31,472 nt of DNA from UBA1370 sp964515115 (GCA_964515115.1 CAZESB010000009.1:1-31472), one strand, 5' to 3'. Positions 8,107-16,295 are shown, counted from the stretch's first letter. Numbers and translations: made by a program. The notes: generated by a model not told the origin, from the letters alone.

Positions 8107-8174
8107 GACCTCGTTCCCTATCCAAGCGTAAGCTTGGAACGCGCGCCGTCCGGCGACAATTCGGTAACGAGGTC
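8107..8174. repeat. Branched inverted-repeat element (REP-like or structured RNA)
   Basis: Outer arms GACCTCGTT (8107-8115) and AACGAGGTC (8166-8174) are perfect complements over 9 bp. Inside are two hairpins: CCAAGC-GTAA-GCTTGG with a GNRA tetraloop, and CGCC-GTCC-GGCG. The whole would fold as a three-way junction. GC content is well above the flanks. No T-run follows on the plus strand, so it is not a plain terminator. It could be a REP-type palindrome, a mobile element end or a small structured RNA. Confidence 0.65.
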
Positions 8175-8244
8175 TGTGTAAAAAAATTATACCAAGCAAC
8201 CTGTTATTATGTCAAATCAAATTGTGCCAACATGTAAGCTGGTA

Positions 8245-8264
8245 ATTGTGGAGAAGTAGTTTTT
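8245..8264. repeat. Right copy of exact 20-bp direct repeat
   Basis: Identical to 7418-7437 and ending exactly before ATG 8265. Removing one copy plus the DNA between would leave the kinase stop 7 bp from the ATG of the next gene. The copy also reads in frame as LVIVEK-stop, like the kinase C-terminus. Confidence 0.85.
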
Positions 8265-9164
8265 ATGACAACAACCAACATCATCTTAAAACACTGGTGG
8301 ACCGCGAGGTACGGTCGTGACAGTACTTCTATTCTCGATGACTTTAACAATGTAGCCATTTCGGACAAAGAGAAAAGTAGCTTTTTTCTTAACAGCATTC
8401 TCAACACCGCGCAGAATCCACAACTAAAAACAGTTGATCCCCGTTTTCCCGACTACCAGCTGCCCAAAGCACTTTTGGCAGCAAACGCCAAAATCAGAAA
8501 AATCATTGTTGATGAAACCCAGGAGCTTTTGCAAAAACCTAATCTCAAATGGGAAGAAACTAAAGAATTTCTTACTAATAATCACGAACAATTAAAAAGA
8601 TTGCAAAATCGTTGGTTTGCTGCCAATCCCGGCCTGCTGCTTGAATGGGTAAAAATTACTGACAGCTATCCCAAAAAATTGATTGATTGGCTGAAGGATC
8701 AAAAGGTAGCTGTCGGTGATGATGTTATTCATTTGCACGTAATTTCCAATCGCGGCCGGCAAAGACTCAAAGCCATGGGTTTTGATGTTCCTCGCGATCA
8801 TTGGCATGAGTCGTATTACCGTGACATGCTCTCCAAATGCGCTGAGATTATGAAAATGAATCCCAAGGTGCGCGGTTTATTTTGCGATTCTTCGTGGGTA
8901 CATAATCCGTTTAATTTTCAGACTGCACCGGACGGAAAGCCTTTTGTTTCGTTTACTTTTCTTGAAAATAAATTGCTCACTGGTGAAACGATAGATATTA
9001 CTGATTGTTTGAGCCAGAGAGACTACCAAAGTCAAGTAGAGTTTGCTGTCCGCAGCCCCAGAAGAAAGCAGTATCTGGCAAGCCGAGTTTATCAAGTACG
9101 GGCAATTGCCAGTTTTTATGACAGAGATCGGTTGATTAACTGTCAAACAAAATCTCAGTTTTAG
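8265..9164 (+). CDS. Uncharacterised cytosolic protein, 299 aa
   Basis: I do not recognise the family. The protein is soluble with no signal peptide or membrane segment. The first half is helical (about residues 30-150). The second half carries an H156-L-H158 strand (IHLHVISNRGRQRL), an H179-W-H181 pair (PRDHWHESYYRDML), CDSSWVHNP and a basic tail. The clustered histidines could bind a metal, but this is only a guess. The C-terminal YLASRVYQVRAIASFYDRDRL looks helical. The start abuts the 20-bp repeat, whose GAGAAG may act as a weak ribosome binding site. Original operon partners were probably the kinase upstream and the VTT membrane protein 16 bp downstream. Confidence 0.75.
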   Translation: MTTTNIILKHWWTARYGRDSTSILDDFNNVAISDKEKSSFFLNSILNTAQNPQLKTVDPRFPDYQLPKALLAANAKIRKIIVDETQELLQKPNLKWEETKEFLTNNHEQLKRLQNRWFAANPGLLLEWVKITDSYPKKLIDWLKDQKVAVGDDVIHLHVISNRGRQRLKAMGFDVPRDHWHESYYRDMLSKCAEIMKMNPKVRGLFCDSSWVHNPFNFQTAPDGKPFVSFTFLENKLLTGETIDITDCLSQRDYQSQVEFAVRSPRRKQYLASRVYQVRAIASFYDRDRLINCQTKSQF

Positions 9165-9180
9165 CTATCATTCAACAACC

Positions 9181-9888
9181 ATGACCCTATCCCCCTCAGC
9201 AAAAAAACAGTTACTTAAGTTGGCTTTATTGATCATTGGATTTTACATTCTGGCCCGTTTTTTGCTGCTTCCTTTTGCCTCTTCACCAGAAGTAGAACGC
9301 TTTGTGGCCGATATTGGCCTTTGGGGATATATCATTGTCATCGGCTACACGGTGCTCTCCCATGTGTTTGCTCCGATAGCCGGTAGTCCGGCGGTGTTTT
9401 TGGGCGTCACACTTTATGGCCCACACGTGGGCATGCTGCTTCTTTATGTCGCTGGCCTGATTAGTTCGGTCATTAACTTTCAGATCGCGAACAAATACGG
9501 CCGGAGTTATGTCAGAAAACTCGTGGGCCACGATGGCATGAAACAAATTGATAATTTTGCGGCGGCAGAAGGCAGAGAGGCTCTGATTGTCAGCCGCCTG
9601 TTTGGGTTTAGCGTTTTTGACTTTATTTCTTATGCCGCCGGATTGACCAGTTTGAAATTCAAAGATTATTTTCTCATCACCGCGCTTGTCGGTTTTATTC
9701 CCAATCTGGTCGTGCAGTTTTTATTGACATTTGTCAATCTGGATAGCGAGCTGGGACTAACAGTCTGGGTGGCTTCAATTGTGGTGGCAGCGTCACTGTT
9801 TGGACTGTTGATGAAAAAATATCTCGGTGTTCGGGGAAAAAAGCATAATAAGTCACTACTAGAAATTCCCAAAAAACTGCTAAAATAA
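9181..9888 (+). CDS. VTT/DedA-type (TVP38/TMEM64) membrane protein
   Basis: 235 aa with five to six hydrophobic segments. The core matches the VTT domain: a glycine/proline re-entrant region (APIAGSPAVFLGVTLYGP), then INFQIANKYGRSYVRKLVG, then SRLFGFSVFDFISYAAGL and FIPNLVVQFLL. Family members act in membrane lipid transport (scramblase-like or undecaprenyl phosphate recycling in DedA relatives). Length fits. No clear Shine-Dalgarno precedes the ATG. The next gene starts 10 bp after the stop, pointing to one membrane-protein operon. Confidence 0.85.
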   Translation: MTLSPSAKKQLLKLALLIIGFYILARFLLLPFASSPEVERFVADIGLWGYIIVIGYTVLSHVFAPIAGSPAVFLGVTLYGPHVGMLLLYVAGLISSVINFQIANKYGRSYVRKLVGHDGMKQIDNFAAAEGREALIVSRLFGFSVFDFISYAAGLTSLKFKDYFLITALVGFIPNLVVQFLLTFVNLDSELGLTVWVASIVVAASLFGLLMKKYLGVRGKKHNKSLLEIPKKLLK

Positions 9889-9898
9889 AATCAGTGCT

Positions 9899-10909
9899 AT
9901 GTTCTACCTGTTGATCATAATTTGCCTCACGCTGGGATTGTTGGCCCTTGATTCTTTTGGCAACCCCGAATTAGTAAAAAAACTGATTGGCATTTCTTCA
10001 TATAATTTGATGGCTCCTAGCGCCATTTTGTTGTTTTTCCTAAGAAAAAGAAGTGGCACCCTCCCCTTGCCTAAAATTCTCAAAAAAACCTTGCTCTGGG
10101 GAACAGTTTTATTAACTCTCATCACCATAGCCACAACCTTATTCGGTGCTTTCACTCACGAAAATGCTCTTTTCTCCTTGACCAGATTGCACCAATCCCG
10201 ACTGATGCTGCTCTCCCTCTACGCCACCATTAGCTTGCTGATGATTCAAACAGACAGTTGGTGGAAAAAACATTATCAGCAGTTTATTTTGTTCCTGCCT
10301 TTTGTGGTTTTTGGGTACTTAGCGTTCGCGCGGCTGTTTCCTTTCAATATTTTTTTGGAAATTGTTAAAGAAGATGAACTGATCGAATATCTGCAATTTT
10401 TTGTCTTGGCAGGTGGAGCGGTTGCCAACGGCCTTTTGGCGGCAAAACTTTTTCCTCACCAAAATACCAAAATTATGGCGTTGCTGCATGGCTTTATTGC
10501 TCTGGGATTTTTAGTGGTGGCTGGAGATGAGATTTCCTGGGGTCAGCGTTTACTTGATATTAAAACCACCGCAACTTTTGCCGCTCACAATCGCCAGGGA
10601 GAAATCAGTCTTCACAATCTATACACTTTTGAGTGGTTAGTTATCTACGCCTATATTATTATTTCTTGGGTTGGTTTGCTGGGTCGAAGATTAGTGAAAA
10701 TGCTCGGCTCACTGGCTAAATACCAAAACTATTTTGCCATTACTCAAACTGTCGGCTACTTTTTGCTGCCCACCTATTTTTTTACTTTACAACTGATCTC
10801 GCCAGGAGCAGTACGGGAATGGTCTGAACCAGCGGAACTTTTCCTGTACACCGGCATGGTCTTGTGGTCTGTTTTCCTACCCAATACCAGGCGCTCACCA
10901 AAACCATAG
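9899..10909 (+). CDS. Polytopic membrane protein with EISWGQR motif
   Basis: 336 aa with about nine predicted membrane helices. The segment KEDELIEYLQFFVLAGGAV followed by GDEISWGQRLLDI and NRQGEISLHNLYTFEW is a conserved pattern I recognise from a widespread family of uncharacterised bacterial membrane proteins. The acidic, tryptophan and asparagine-rich loop between helices may be an active or binding site facing outside. No function is assigned. It lies 10 bp behind the VTT gene, and tRNA-Arg begins 33 bp after its stop. Confidence 0.78.
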   Translation: MFYLLIIICLTLGLLALDSFGNPELVKKLIGISSYNLMAPSAILLFFLRKRSGTLPLPKILKKTLLWGTVLLTLITIATTLFGAFTHENALFSLTRLHQSRLMLLSLYATISLLMIQTDSWWKKHYQQFILFLPFVVFGYLAFARLFPFNIFLEIVKEDELIEYLQFFVLAGGAVANGLLAAKLFPHQNTKIMALLHGFIALGFLVVAGDEISWGQRLLDIKTTATFAAHNRQGEISLHNLYTFEWLVIYAYIIISWVGLLGRRLVKMLGSLAKYQNYFAITQTVGYFLLPTYFFTLQLISPGAVREWSEPAELFLYTGMVLWSVFLPNTRRSPKP

Positions 10910-10942
10910 TTTTTCTGTTATCATAACCATGAAATACAGGTA

Positions 10943-11014
10943 GCTTCTGTAGTTTAATGGATAAAACCCAGGTTTCCGGAACCTGTAATGTGGGTTCGAT
11001 TCCCGCCAGAAGCA
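10943..11014 (+). tRNA. tRNA-Arg(CCG)
   Basis: 72 nt. Acceptor GCTTCTG/CAGAAGC, D-loop TTTAATGGA, anticodon stem CAGGT/ACCTG with loop TTCCGGA (anticodon CCG), T-loop TTCGATT and discriminator A. CCA is not encoded. It reads CGG codons. Confidence 0.94.
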
Positions 11015-11031
11015 CTCCGAGTTTTTAAGTT

Positions 11032-12123
11032 TTAAGTTTTGAGGTACTCGCGCAACCCCTGGTAAAACACCATTGTTGATTCCAAATCAAGCCACTCATT
11101 TTCACTGTGAATCTCGCCGCCCAGAGGCTTGATCATCAACACCGGCATACCAAACTGAGCAAAGTGCCTGGCATCAGAAGCGCCATAGGTGGGTTTGATT
11201 TTAATCTTTTTCCCGTATTTATCGCCCAGTATCTGGAGAAATCGCCGTACTTCCGGATGCTTAACATCGGTAAAAGTCGGCAAACCATAGGAAAGTCTTT
11301 TTATTTCCAGTTTGGGGTCAATTTTTCTGGCCAAAGTCTGCAGTTCAGTTTCAATTTCTTCAAAGGAAGTACTTTCCGGATAGCGAAAATCAATCTTGAG
11401 GCTGGCAAAATCGCAAACTTGATTGGTGGAAATACCACCATTCAAAGTACCAAAATTCAGAGTAGTGTCCCAGTTTTCCCGCAAACTATTCTGACCATAC
11501 CTGTGCTCAAGCTCCACCACCAACTGGCTTAAAGCAGGCAGGGCGTTTTTGCCTTGCCACGGCCGAGAAGCGTGTGTCGATTTACCCCGAGAAATAATTT
11601 CAAACTGAGCTACACCTTTGGCCCTGTCCACAAAATTCATATTGTCACCACCGTCGGGAACAATCAACACTGCTGGCTGCCAGCCAAAATCATCAGCCAA
11701 GTACTTGGCTCCCTCAAAACCTCCGGATTCTTCATCGGTGGTAATCGCCAACGAAAAACTGGTTTGGCTTTCGGCGGCAATCAATTCATTCAGCAACGCC
11801 ACTCCCAGAGGAATGGAAAATTTCATGTCACTGACACCTCGGCCAAAAACCTGGCCATTTTCTTGCTTCATCTTGAACATGCCTGGTGAACCAGCCACCA
11901 CATCCACGTGGACCAAGTAACCAAACTGGGGCGTTTTGCTGCTTGTATTTCCAGCCAGCAAAATTTCGGCCTGACCATTTTTAAGCCGCTTCACTTTTGC
12001 TTTCGGAGACAAGAGCGACTGGATGTAATCAAGCGCCCTGGCGTTGCTCTCCACCTCGCCGGGTAAGGTCTTAAAACTAACCAACCTCTCTAGCTGGGTT
12101 AAAAAATTTGGCTTGGTTAACAT
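11032..12123 (-). CDS. M20 family metallopeptidase (ArgE/DapE/CPG2-like)
   Basis: 363 aa. Di-zinc site residues are in canonical order: H72-V-D74, bridging D99 in GRGVSDMK, catalytic E131 followed by E132 in TTDEESGG, D157 in VPDGG and a late His in GGEIHSENEW. H184 in RGKSTHASRP belongs to the dimerisation lid. The enzyme removes an acyl or amino-acid group from a small peptide or N-acyl amino acid; the exact substrate is not readable. GAGAGG lies 4 nt before the ATG. If the 55-bp duplication at the gap is collapsed, the gene starts 10 bp behind the flavodoxin stop, as third gene of an acyltransferase-flavodoxin-M20 operon. Confidence 0.9.
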   Translation of the reverse strand: MLTKPNFLTQLERLVSFKTLPGEVESNARALDYIQSLLSPKAKVKRLKNGQAEILLAGNTSSKTPQFGYLVHVDVVAGSPGMFKMKQENGQVFGRGVSDMKFSIPLGVALLNELIAAESQTSFSLAITTDEESGGFEGAKYLADDFGWQPAVLIVPDGGDNMNFVDRAKGVAQFEIISRGKSTHASRPWQGKNALPALSQLVVELEHRYGQNSLRENWDTTLNFGTLNGGISTNQVCDFASLKIDFRYPESTSFEEIETELQTLARKIDPKLEIKRLSYGLPTFTDVKHPEVRRFLQILGDKYGKKIKIKPTYGASDARHFAQFGMPVLMIKPLGGEIHSENEWLDLESTMVFYQGLREYLKT

Positions 12124-12142
12124 TTTTCCTCTCTCATTTTTG
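12088..12142. repeat. 55-bp contig-end duplication, left copy
   Basis: Identical to 12243-12297 on the other side of the N run. It contains the start codon and ribosome binding site of the M20 gene. The equal length at both gaps of the window points to an assembler k-mer overlap, not biology. Confidence 0.95.
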
Positions 12143-12242
12143 NNNNNNNNNNNNNNNNNNNNNNNNNNNNNNNNNNNNNNNNNNNNNNNNNNNNNNNNNN
12201 NNNNNNNNNNNNNNNNNNNNNNNNNNNNNNNNNNNNNNNNNN
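12143..12242. other. Scaffold gap (100 N)
   Basis: Exactly 100 unknown bases flanked by the same 55-bp sequence. The true distance is probably zero, with the two contig ends overlapping. Any reading frame across it is meaningless. Confidence 0.99.
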
Positions 12243-12288
12243 CTCTAGCTGGGTTAAAAAATTTGGCTTGGTTAACATTTTTCCTCTC

Positions 12289-12741
12289 TCATTTTTGGCC
12301 TAAATTCAAGATTCCCGCCGCCCATTTTTTGACAGCTGTTATCACCTGCTCGTCAGGATAACCATCAATGGTAAAAATTTCTCCCAAAATATGAGCCTTC
12401 ATTTCCTCGAGTTTAGCTTTGATGATTTGACCACTTTCAGCAAAATTGGCATAGGCCGAATCGCCTAAAGCAAAAATAGCAAAATCGGTGTCGCCGCAAT
12501 CATGATTAGAAATTTCTCCCGAGCCAAAAAAAGTTTCTGCAATCGGGTTGAGATCGCCATCGCCGTAAGTGGAGCTACCAATAAAAACTAAATCGTATTC
12601 CTTAAACCTTTCCGGACCAGTTTGCAGCAAATCTTGCGTTTCCACCGTGTGACCCAGTTCTTGCAAATAATCAGCAATCGCCTGAGCCACCAACATGGTG
12701 TTGCCGGACAAAGTAGCAAAGGCGACCATAATTTTCATCAT
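12289..12741 (-). CDS. Flavodoxin
   Basis: 150 aa. The FMN phosphate loop ATLSGNT (about residues 9-15), SSTYGDGDLNP (flavin 50s loop) and FALGDSAYANFAESG (flavin 90s loop) are all present. Length matches short-chain flavodoxins. It carries electrons at low potential between reductases. It has a double ATG, and the first follows the acyltransferase stop with no gap, so translation is probably coupled. The M20 gene follows. No obvious electron donor or acceptor gene lies nearby, so the operon mate does not explain its partner. Confidence 0.92.
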   Translation of the reverse strand: MMKIMVAFATLSGNTMLVAQAIADYLQELGHTVETQDLLQTGPERFKEYDLVFIGSSTYGDGDLNPIAETFFGSGEISNHDCGDTDFAIFALGDSAYANFAESGQIIKAKLEEMKAHILGEIFTIDGYPDEQVITAVKKWAAGILNLGQK

Positions 12742-13881
12742 TTACCTCGTTTCCGCTACACTTAACGCAATGCCAACAGCAAATAATAGGGTGGCATTAA
12801 TTAAAGTCAAAGAATAAGGCCCACTCGACATAAAGCCTTCAATAATCCGTAAAAATAAAGTGTGAGAAAGATAAATGACGTAAGAATATTTTCCGACCGC
12901 AATCATGGCGCCTCGCAAACTCTTCTTGAAATTTAAGAAAATCGGGCCATAAATAATGATGGCAGCAATCACGCCGGTCGCGTAAATGAAGACCGGCAGC
13001 CTCACAAAGCTGGTGGCGTAAACTATCCGGCCGGTCTGCTCGACCAAAGTAATGCTATCGCTGACAGACCAAGCCAGTCCCAACACCGTCACCAGCAAAA
13101 TACCCAGGCTGGCAGTTTTAATTGCCCGAATTTTATTTAAATTAAATTGCGCCAAGAAAATTCCCAAGAGAAAATAAAAAGTCCAACTAATCAGCTGGCG
13201 GTACTGGAGTTGATCGTTAATCAGCGGCGAAATCCCCGGCACCTTGGCCTCAGTGACGTAACGCAGCAAAAGAAACCAGCCAATTTGAAGAATACCGCTG
13301 GCCGCCACCAAAACCGCCAACTGCTTCCTACTCTTAATCCGGGACAAAACTACAGAAAATAACAGATAAAACTGAAAAATCAGTGGCACAAAATACAAAT
13401 GATAATCGACATTCCCGTGCAGCAATCTTTCAAGAAACCTGGAATCACCATCGAGATTCCAGGCGCTACCAAAATACAAAACCCCAAATAAAATCACCGA
13501 CCAAAGTAAGTACTGAGGCAACAACTTGGCTATTCTTGTCCAGATGAATTGCTTATTTTCCACATTTTTGTGCTGGTATTTTCTGGCCAAACCAAAGCCA
13601 GAAACAGCCAAAAACAACGGCACACTAAACCGGGAAAATTGATTGATGAAAATAAAAAACAGGCGGTTATCGCTGGTAGTGTAAATGCTATCCGGATAAA
13701 GTGCTAAAGCGTGCACCGCCACCACCGCCAAAATCGCCAGGCCTTTAGCAATCAGGGTGGCCTGCTTTTCCCGTTCCGCGGTCACTGAAACCGGTGGGGT
13801 TGCCGGGGCGACTGCGGTCACTGAGGCAGCCTTGGTTGCAGAAACGGCCGCAGTCACAGGAGCGATGGGGGAATTTTTCAT
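12742..13881 (-). CDS. Acyltransferase-3 family membrane protein
   Basis: 379 aa with about ten membrane helices. The first helix LAILAVVAVHALALYP carries the family His, SRFSVPLFLAVSGFGLA is the second signature, and YVIYLSHTLFLRII is the usual late helix. These proteins O-acetylate or acylate surface sugars. The first 35 residues are a low-complexity cytosolic tail of A, V, T and P (repeats of VTAxV), which is unusual for the family. A TATACC box lies 6 nt before the ATG, so the operon transcript may be leaderless. Flavodoxin follows directly. Confidence 0.85.
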   Translation of the reverse strand: MKNSPIAPVTAAVSATKAASVTAVAPATPPVSVTAEREKQATLIAKGLAILAVVAVHALALYPDSIYTTSDNRLFFIFINQFSRFSVPLFLAVSGFGLARKYQHKNVENKQFIWTRIAKLLPQYLLWSVILFGVLYFGSAWNLDGDSRFLERLLHGNVDYHLYFVPLIFQFYLLFSVVLSRIKSRKQLAVLVAASGILQIGWFLLLRYVTEAKVPGISPLINDQLQYRQLISWTFYFLLGIFLAQFNLNKIRAIKTASLGILLVTVLGLAWSVSDSITLVEQTGRIVYATSFVRLPVFIYATGVIAAIIIYGPIFLNFKKSLRGAMIAVGKYSYVIYLSHTLFLRIIEGFMSSGPYSLTLINATLLFAVGIALSVAETR

Positions 13882-13920
13882 GACGCAGGTATATTAGCAA
13901 AAATGTCTGGATAAGTCTAT

Positions 13921-14127
13921 TTAAACATATCTTGAAGCCAATTTGGAGTCGGACTCTGAATTATCGGAAAAATTGCCGGGAAAAACTAAAACTCTCATGT
14001 AATGCTGCCAAACAGCGAGCCGACGCTTGAGCGGTTTTTTAGTCTGAGCAGCACGCTTCGGTTTGTCAGCAATAAAACAGTAAAAGCCACTGATCTGCTG
14101 AGGCGGGTAGTGATAATATTTATCCAT
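13921..14127 (-). CDS. Small hypothetical protein (68 aa)
   Basis: A 68-aa frame rich in basic and aromatic residues: MDKYYHYPPQQISGFYC start, then KPKRAAQTKKPLKRRLAVW and an acidic tail. There is no membrane segment, no recognised family and no Shine-Dalgarno. An overlapping minus-strand frame (13995-14225) is less protein-like. The frame fills most of the 355-bp gap between the acyltransferase and galU; apart from it and the galU promoter nothing else is evident there. It may be a small nucleic-acid-binding protein or a chance frame. Confidence 0.4.
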   Translation of the reverse strand: MDKYYHYPPQQISGFYCFIADKPKRAAQTKKPLKRRLAVWQHYMRVLVFPGNFSDNSESDSKLASRYV

Positions 14128-14201
14128 GGTGGCAGCCTAACTTTTTCTGATATGGGCTGGTCAATATCAAGGTAATAAATTGGTAATAACTTCTTCACCT
14201 C

Positions 14202-14230
14202 TAGACTAAAAAGGAGGAAGTGCATACAAT
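14202..14230 (+). promoter_or_regulatory. galU promoter, leaderless transcript
   Basis: TAGACT (14202-14207), 17-bp spacer, TACAAT (14225-14230), then 6 nt to ATG 14237. Transcription should begin at or next to the start codon. The AAGGAGG inside the spacer is too far from the ATG (19 nt) to be its ribosome binding site. Confidence 0.6.
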
Positions 14231-14236
14231 CTGGTT

Positions 14237-15130
14237 ATGAAGATAATCAGAAAAGCGCTTATTGCTGCTGCCGGTTTTGGCACCCGTTTCCTACCGATCA
14301 CCAAGACAATTCAGAAAGAAATGCTGCCGGTGCTGAATCGCCCGACCATCGATTATCTAGTTGAGGACTGCATTAAGGCGGGCATTGAAGAAATTATTTT
14401 TGTAATTTCAGAACATAATTCGCAAATTCTTCATTTTTACCGAGAAAATAAACGCCTGGAGCAATACTTGCTCAGACGCGGCAAACAAAATTTGTATGAG
14501 AGAATCGTGCCGTTGCATCAAAAAGTCCATTTTTCTTTTGTCCGGCAGCCGGACGACTCGCTCTATGGCACCGCTGTGCCTGTGAGTCTAGCCAGAGAAC
14601 ATTTGCAAAATGAGGAGGCTTTTTTGGTATTCATGGGCGATGATTTTATTTACAATCATAACGGTGCTTCTGAGACTGCGGCCATGATTGAGACCTTTCA
14701 TCATGCCAAGGCTACTGCTCTCACCACTTGTCTGCCCAAAGACGAAGAGCTGCTCCATAAATATGGCATTGCGGAAATTGAAGCTGAAAATGGTTTTACC
14801 TATCTGAAACGTCTAGTTGAGAAACCGGCCACCGGCACTGCTCCTTCCAACCTAGCCAATATCAGTAAATATATCTTGACGCCTGTGGTTTTCGAGATGA
14901 TCGACCAGCAGCAGGCCGATCCAACTTCCGGAGAGTTTTATATTACTGACACTATCAATAACATTGCGGCAGAAAATAAGGTGGTAATTCACACGCCTCA
15001 AGGCGAGTATCTTGATGGTGGCGATGTGCTCGGCTGGCTGCAAGCAAATTTGACAGTCGCTGGCAATGTGCCGGAACTCAGGGCAGAGATTGAAAAATTT
15101 CTGGCTAAAAATTGGGGCTTAAATAAGTAA
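14237..15130 (+). CDS. galU: UTP--glucose-1-phosphate uridylyltransferase
   Basis: 297 aa, cytosolic. The nucleotidyltransferase signature AAAGFGTRFLPITKTIQKEMLPV lies at about residues 10-32, with R18 and K31 of the family set. DYLVEDCIKAGIEEIIFVIS, LYGTAVPVSLA, FMGDDFIYN (metal-binding D) and LVEKP follow in order. It makes UDP-glucose from UTP and glucose 1-phosphate for glycan and lipid glycosylation. Length is typical of bacterial GalU. The surrounding acyltransferase, CapA-like and glycosyltransferase genes fit a surface polysaccharide role. The start is set by conservation and by the promoter 6 nt upstream. Confidence 0.93.
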   Translation: MKIIRKALIAAAGFGTRFLPITKTIQKEMLPVLNRPTIDYLVEDCIKAGIEEIIFVISEHNSQILHFYRENKRLEQYLLRRGKQNLYERIVPLHQKVHFSFVRQPDDSLYGTAVPVSLAREHLQNEEAFLVFMGDDFIYNHNGASETAAMIETFHHAKATALTTCLPKDEELLHKYGIAEIEAENGFTYLKRLVEKPATGTAPSNLANISKYILTPVVFEMIDQQQADPTSGEFYITDTINNIAAENKVVIHTPQGEYLDGGDVLGWLQANLTVAGNVPELRAEIEKFLAKNWGLNK

Positions 15131-15195
15131 ATGCTCTGAAATCATCAGCGAACTCATAGCCAAACTCCAGGCTTTGATTAGATTATGGCTCAGTT

Positions 15196-16284
15196 TTACT
15201 CGCCAAAAATCACCACGTACATCCTGTCCGCATGCCTGACGCAAACATTCCTGAAAACTTTACTCAACTGCGCTTCGCGGTGGCCCTTGGTGGAGGAGTC
15301 AAAACACCACTCGATTAAAGCCGTGCCTGTTTCTGCCACAAAAGAATCGCCCGTAGTCATGTTGCGACAAAACTGATGAGCCAGGTTTTCACCGATCTGC
15401 CGGCCGCGCGGGTACTCAGAGATACCTACCGGCGGATTTTCAGGATCGGCAAAATCACTTTTAAAGCCGGCGTGCGCGTCCAAACCACCATGCGCAGCCA
15501 AATCGCGCGCCCGCTTTTCCGCGTAGGTGCAGAGGTGCTCATTGATTCTGTACTCGTACAAGCCGTGAGTCTTGCGATAAGCATTGAGCGCGTCAATAAC
15601 TTCGTTGTCGGGAACTTCTTTGGCGTTGGTCATGTTGCCGTTGGCTTGGTTGCTGGAAGCAAGAGCTGGAGTGTTACTACTCAGCTCACTCGGCTGACCC
15701 AACAATTGAATTACTACCCCTTGAGCCCGCCCGTCGTCATCCACAAAGGAATCACTGGCTAAACCCAAGTCTTTAAATTCTTCATTAGCCAGCAAGTCTG
15801 CTTCATGATTGTTGGCTAACCAAGACTCAAGCACTGCCTTGGCAGTGACGGGACCAATCAAGGAATTATTGCTGATCCAAGCATATTGATATCCGGATTC
15901 CTTGAGAGCAGCCTCAATCTCAGTCGAGCCAGCGCCGCTAGTGTTCTGGAAATTCACCGCTCGAGCATTTCGCAACAAAAGATTGGCAGCCAGAGAAAGC
16001 TCAGAGTTCAAGCGCAGCGGCGCCACTCCTCTGGTTTGACGGTAAGCATTGATTTCATTGGCAATTTTATTGACATCCAGATCAACGTTTTCCAGGCTGG
16101 TTTGCTGCTGATTTTGAAAAATTTCCGAAGCAATAGGTGCAAGGCCAATTTTCTGGAAAAGCGCCTGCATCGGCGCCGGAATACCGATTTTGACAATCCC
16201 CAAAAAATAGGTCCCCAAAACCAGGTTAAAGCCGATAAAAAAAGCAATTACCGCTAGTCTTTTTTGCAAAGTATTGAACATCAT
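15196..16284 (-). CDS. Membrane-anchored protein with two CAP/SCP domains
   Basis: 362 aa. One N-terminal helix (about residues 10-30) works as signal anchor. A first CAP-like domain (about 50-165; IANEINAYRQTRGVAPL, then VLESWLANNHEADLL) lacks several usual CAP residues. A second, fuller domain (about 215-360) has IDALNAYRKTHGL, a cap His in HGGLDAHAGF, IGENLAH and ALIEWCFDSSTKGHREAQL. A linker of S, N and A joins them. CAP proteins act outside the cell; some bind lipids or act in wall remodelling. Two in tandem, with a degenerate first copy, suggests duplication and drift. It is transcribed divergently from the secreted protein at 16363. ATGATG gives two possible starts. Confidence 0.88.
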   Translation of the reverse strand: MMFNTLQKRLAVIAFFIGFNLVLGTYFLGIVKIGIPAPMQALFQKIGLAPIASEIFQNQQQTSLENVDLDVNKIANEINAYRQTRGVAPLRLNSELSLAANLLLRNARAVNFQNTSGAGSTEIEAALKESGYQYAWISNNSLIGPVTAKAVLESWLANNHEADLLANEEFKDLGLASDSFVDDDGRAQGVVIQLLGQPSELSSNTPALASSNQANGNMTNAKEVPDNEVIDALNAYRKTHGLYEYRINEHLCTYAEKRARDLAAHGGLDAHAGFKSDFADPENPPVGISEYPRGRQIGENLAHQFCRNMTTGDSFVAETGTALIEWCFDSSTKGHREAQLSKVFRNVCVRHADRMYVVIFGE

Positions 16285-16295
16285 TAGTGCCCACT

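Noticed and set aside
7468..8264. Type VII-like retron, since DUF3800 occurs with some retron reverse transcriptases.
   Set aside because: No reverse transcriptase is encoded in the window, and the hairpin element lacks a recognisable msr-msd layout.
12044..12361. Plus-strand reading frame across the N gap.
   Set aside because: It passes through 100 unknown bases and two copies of an assembly duplication, antisense to clear genes.
13995..14225. 76-aa minus-strand frame upstream of galU.
   Set aside because: It overlaps the more protein-like 68-aa frame and runs through the galU promoter, with no start signal.
14211..14236. AAGGAGG followed by GTG and a six-codon peptide ending in TGA over the galU ATG, as a leader peptide.
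   Set aside because: Only 2 nt separate the GGAGG from GTG, too short for initiation. The bases form the spacer of a promoter that starts at galU itself.
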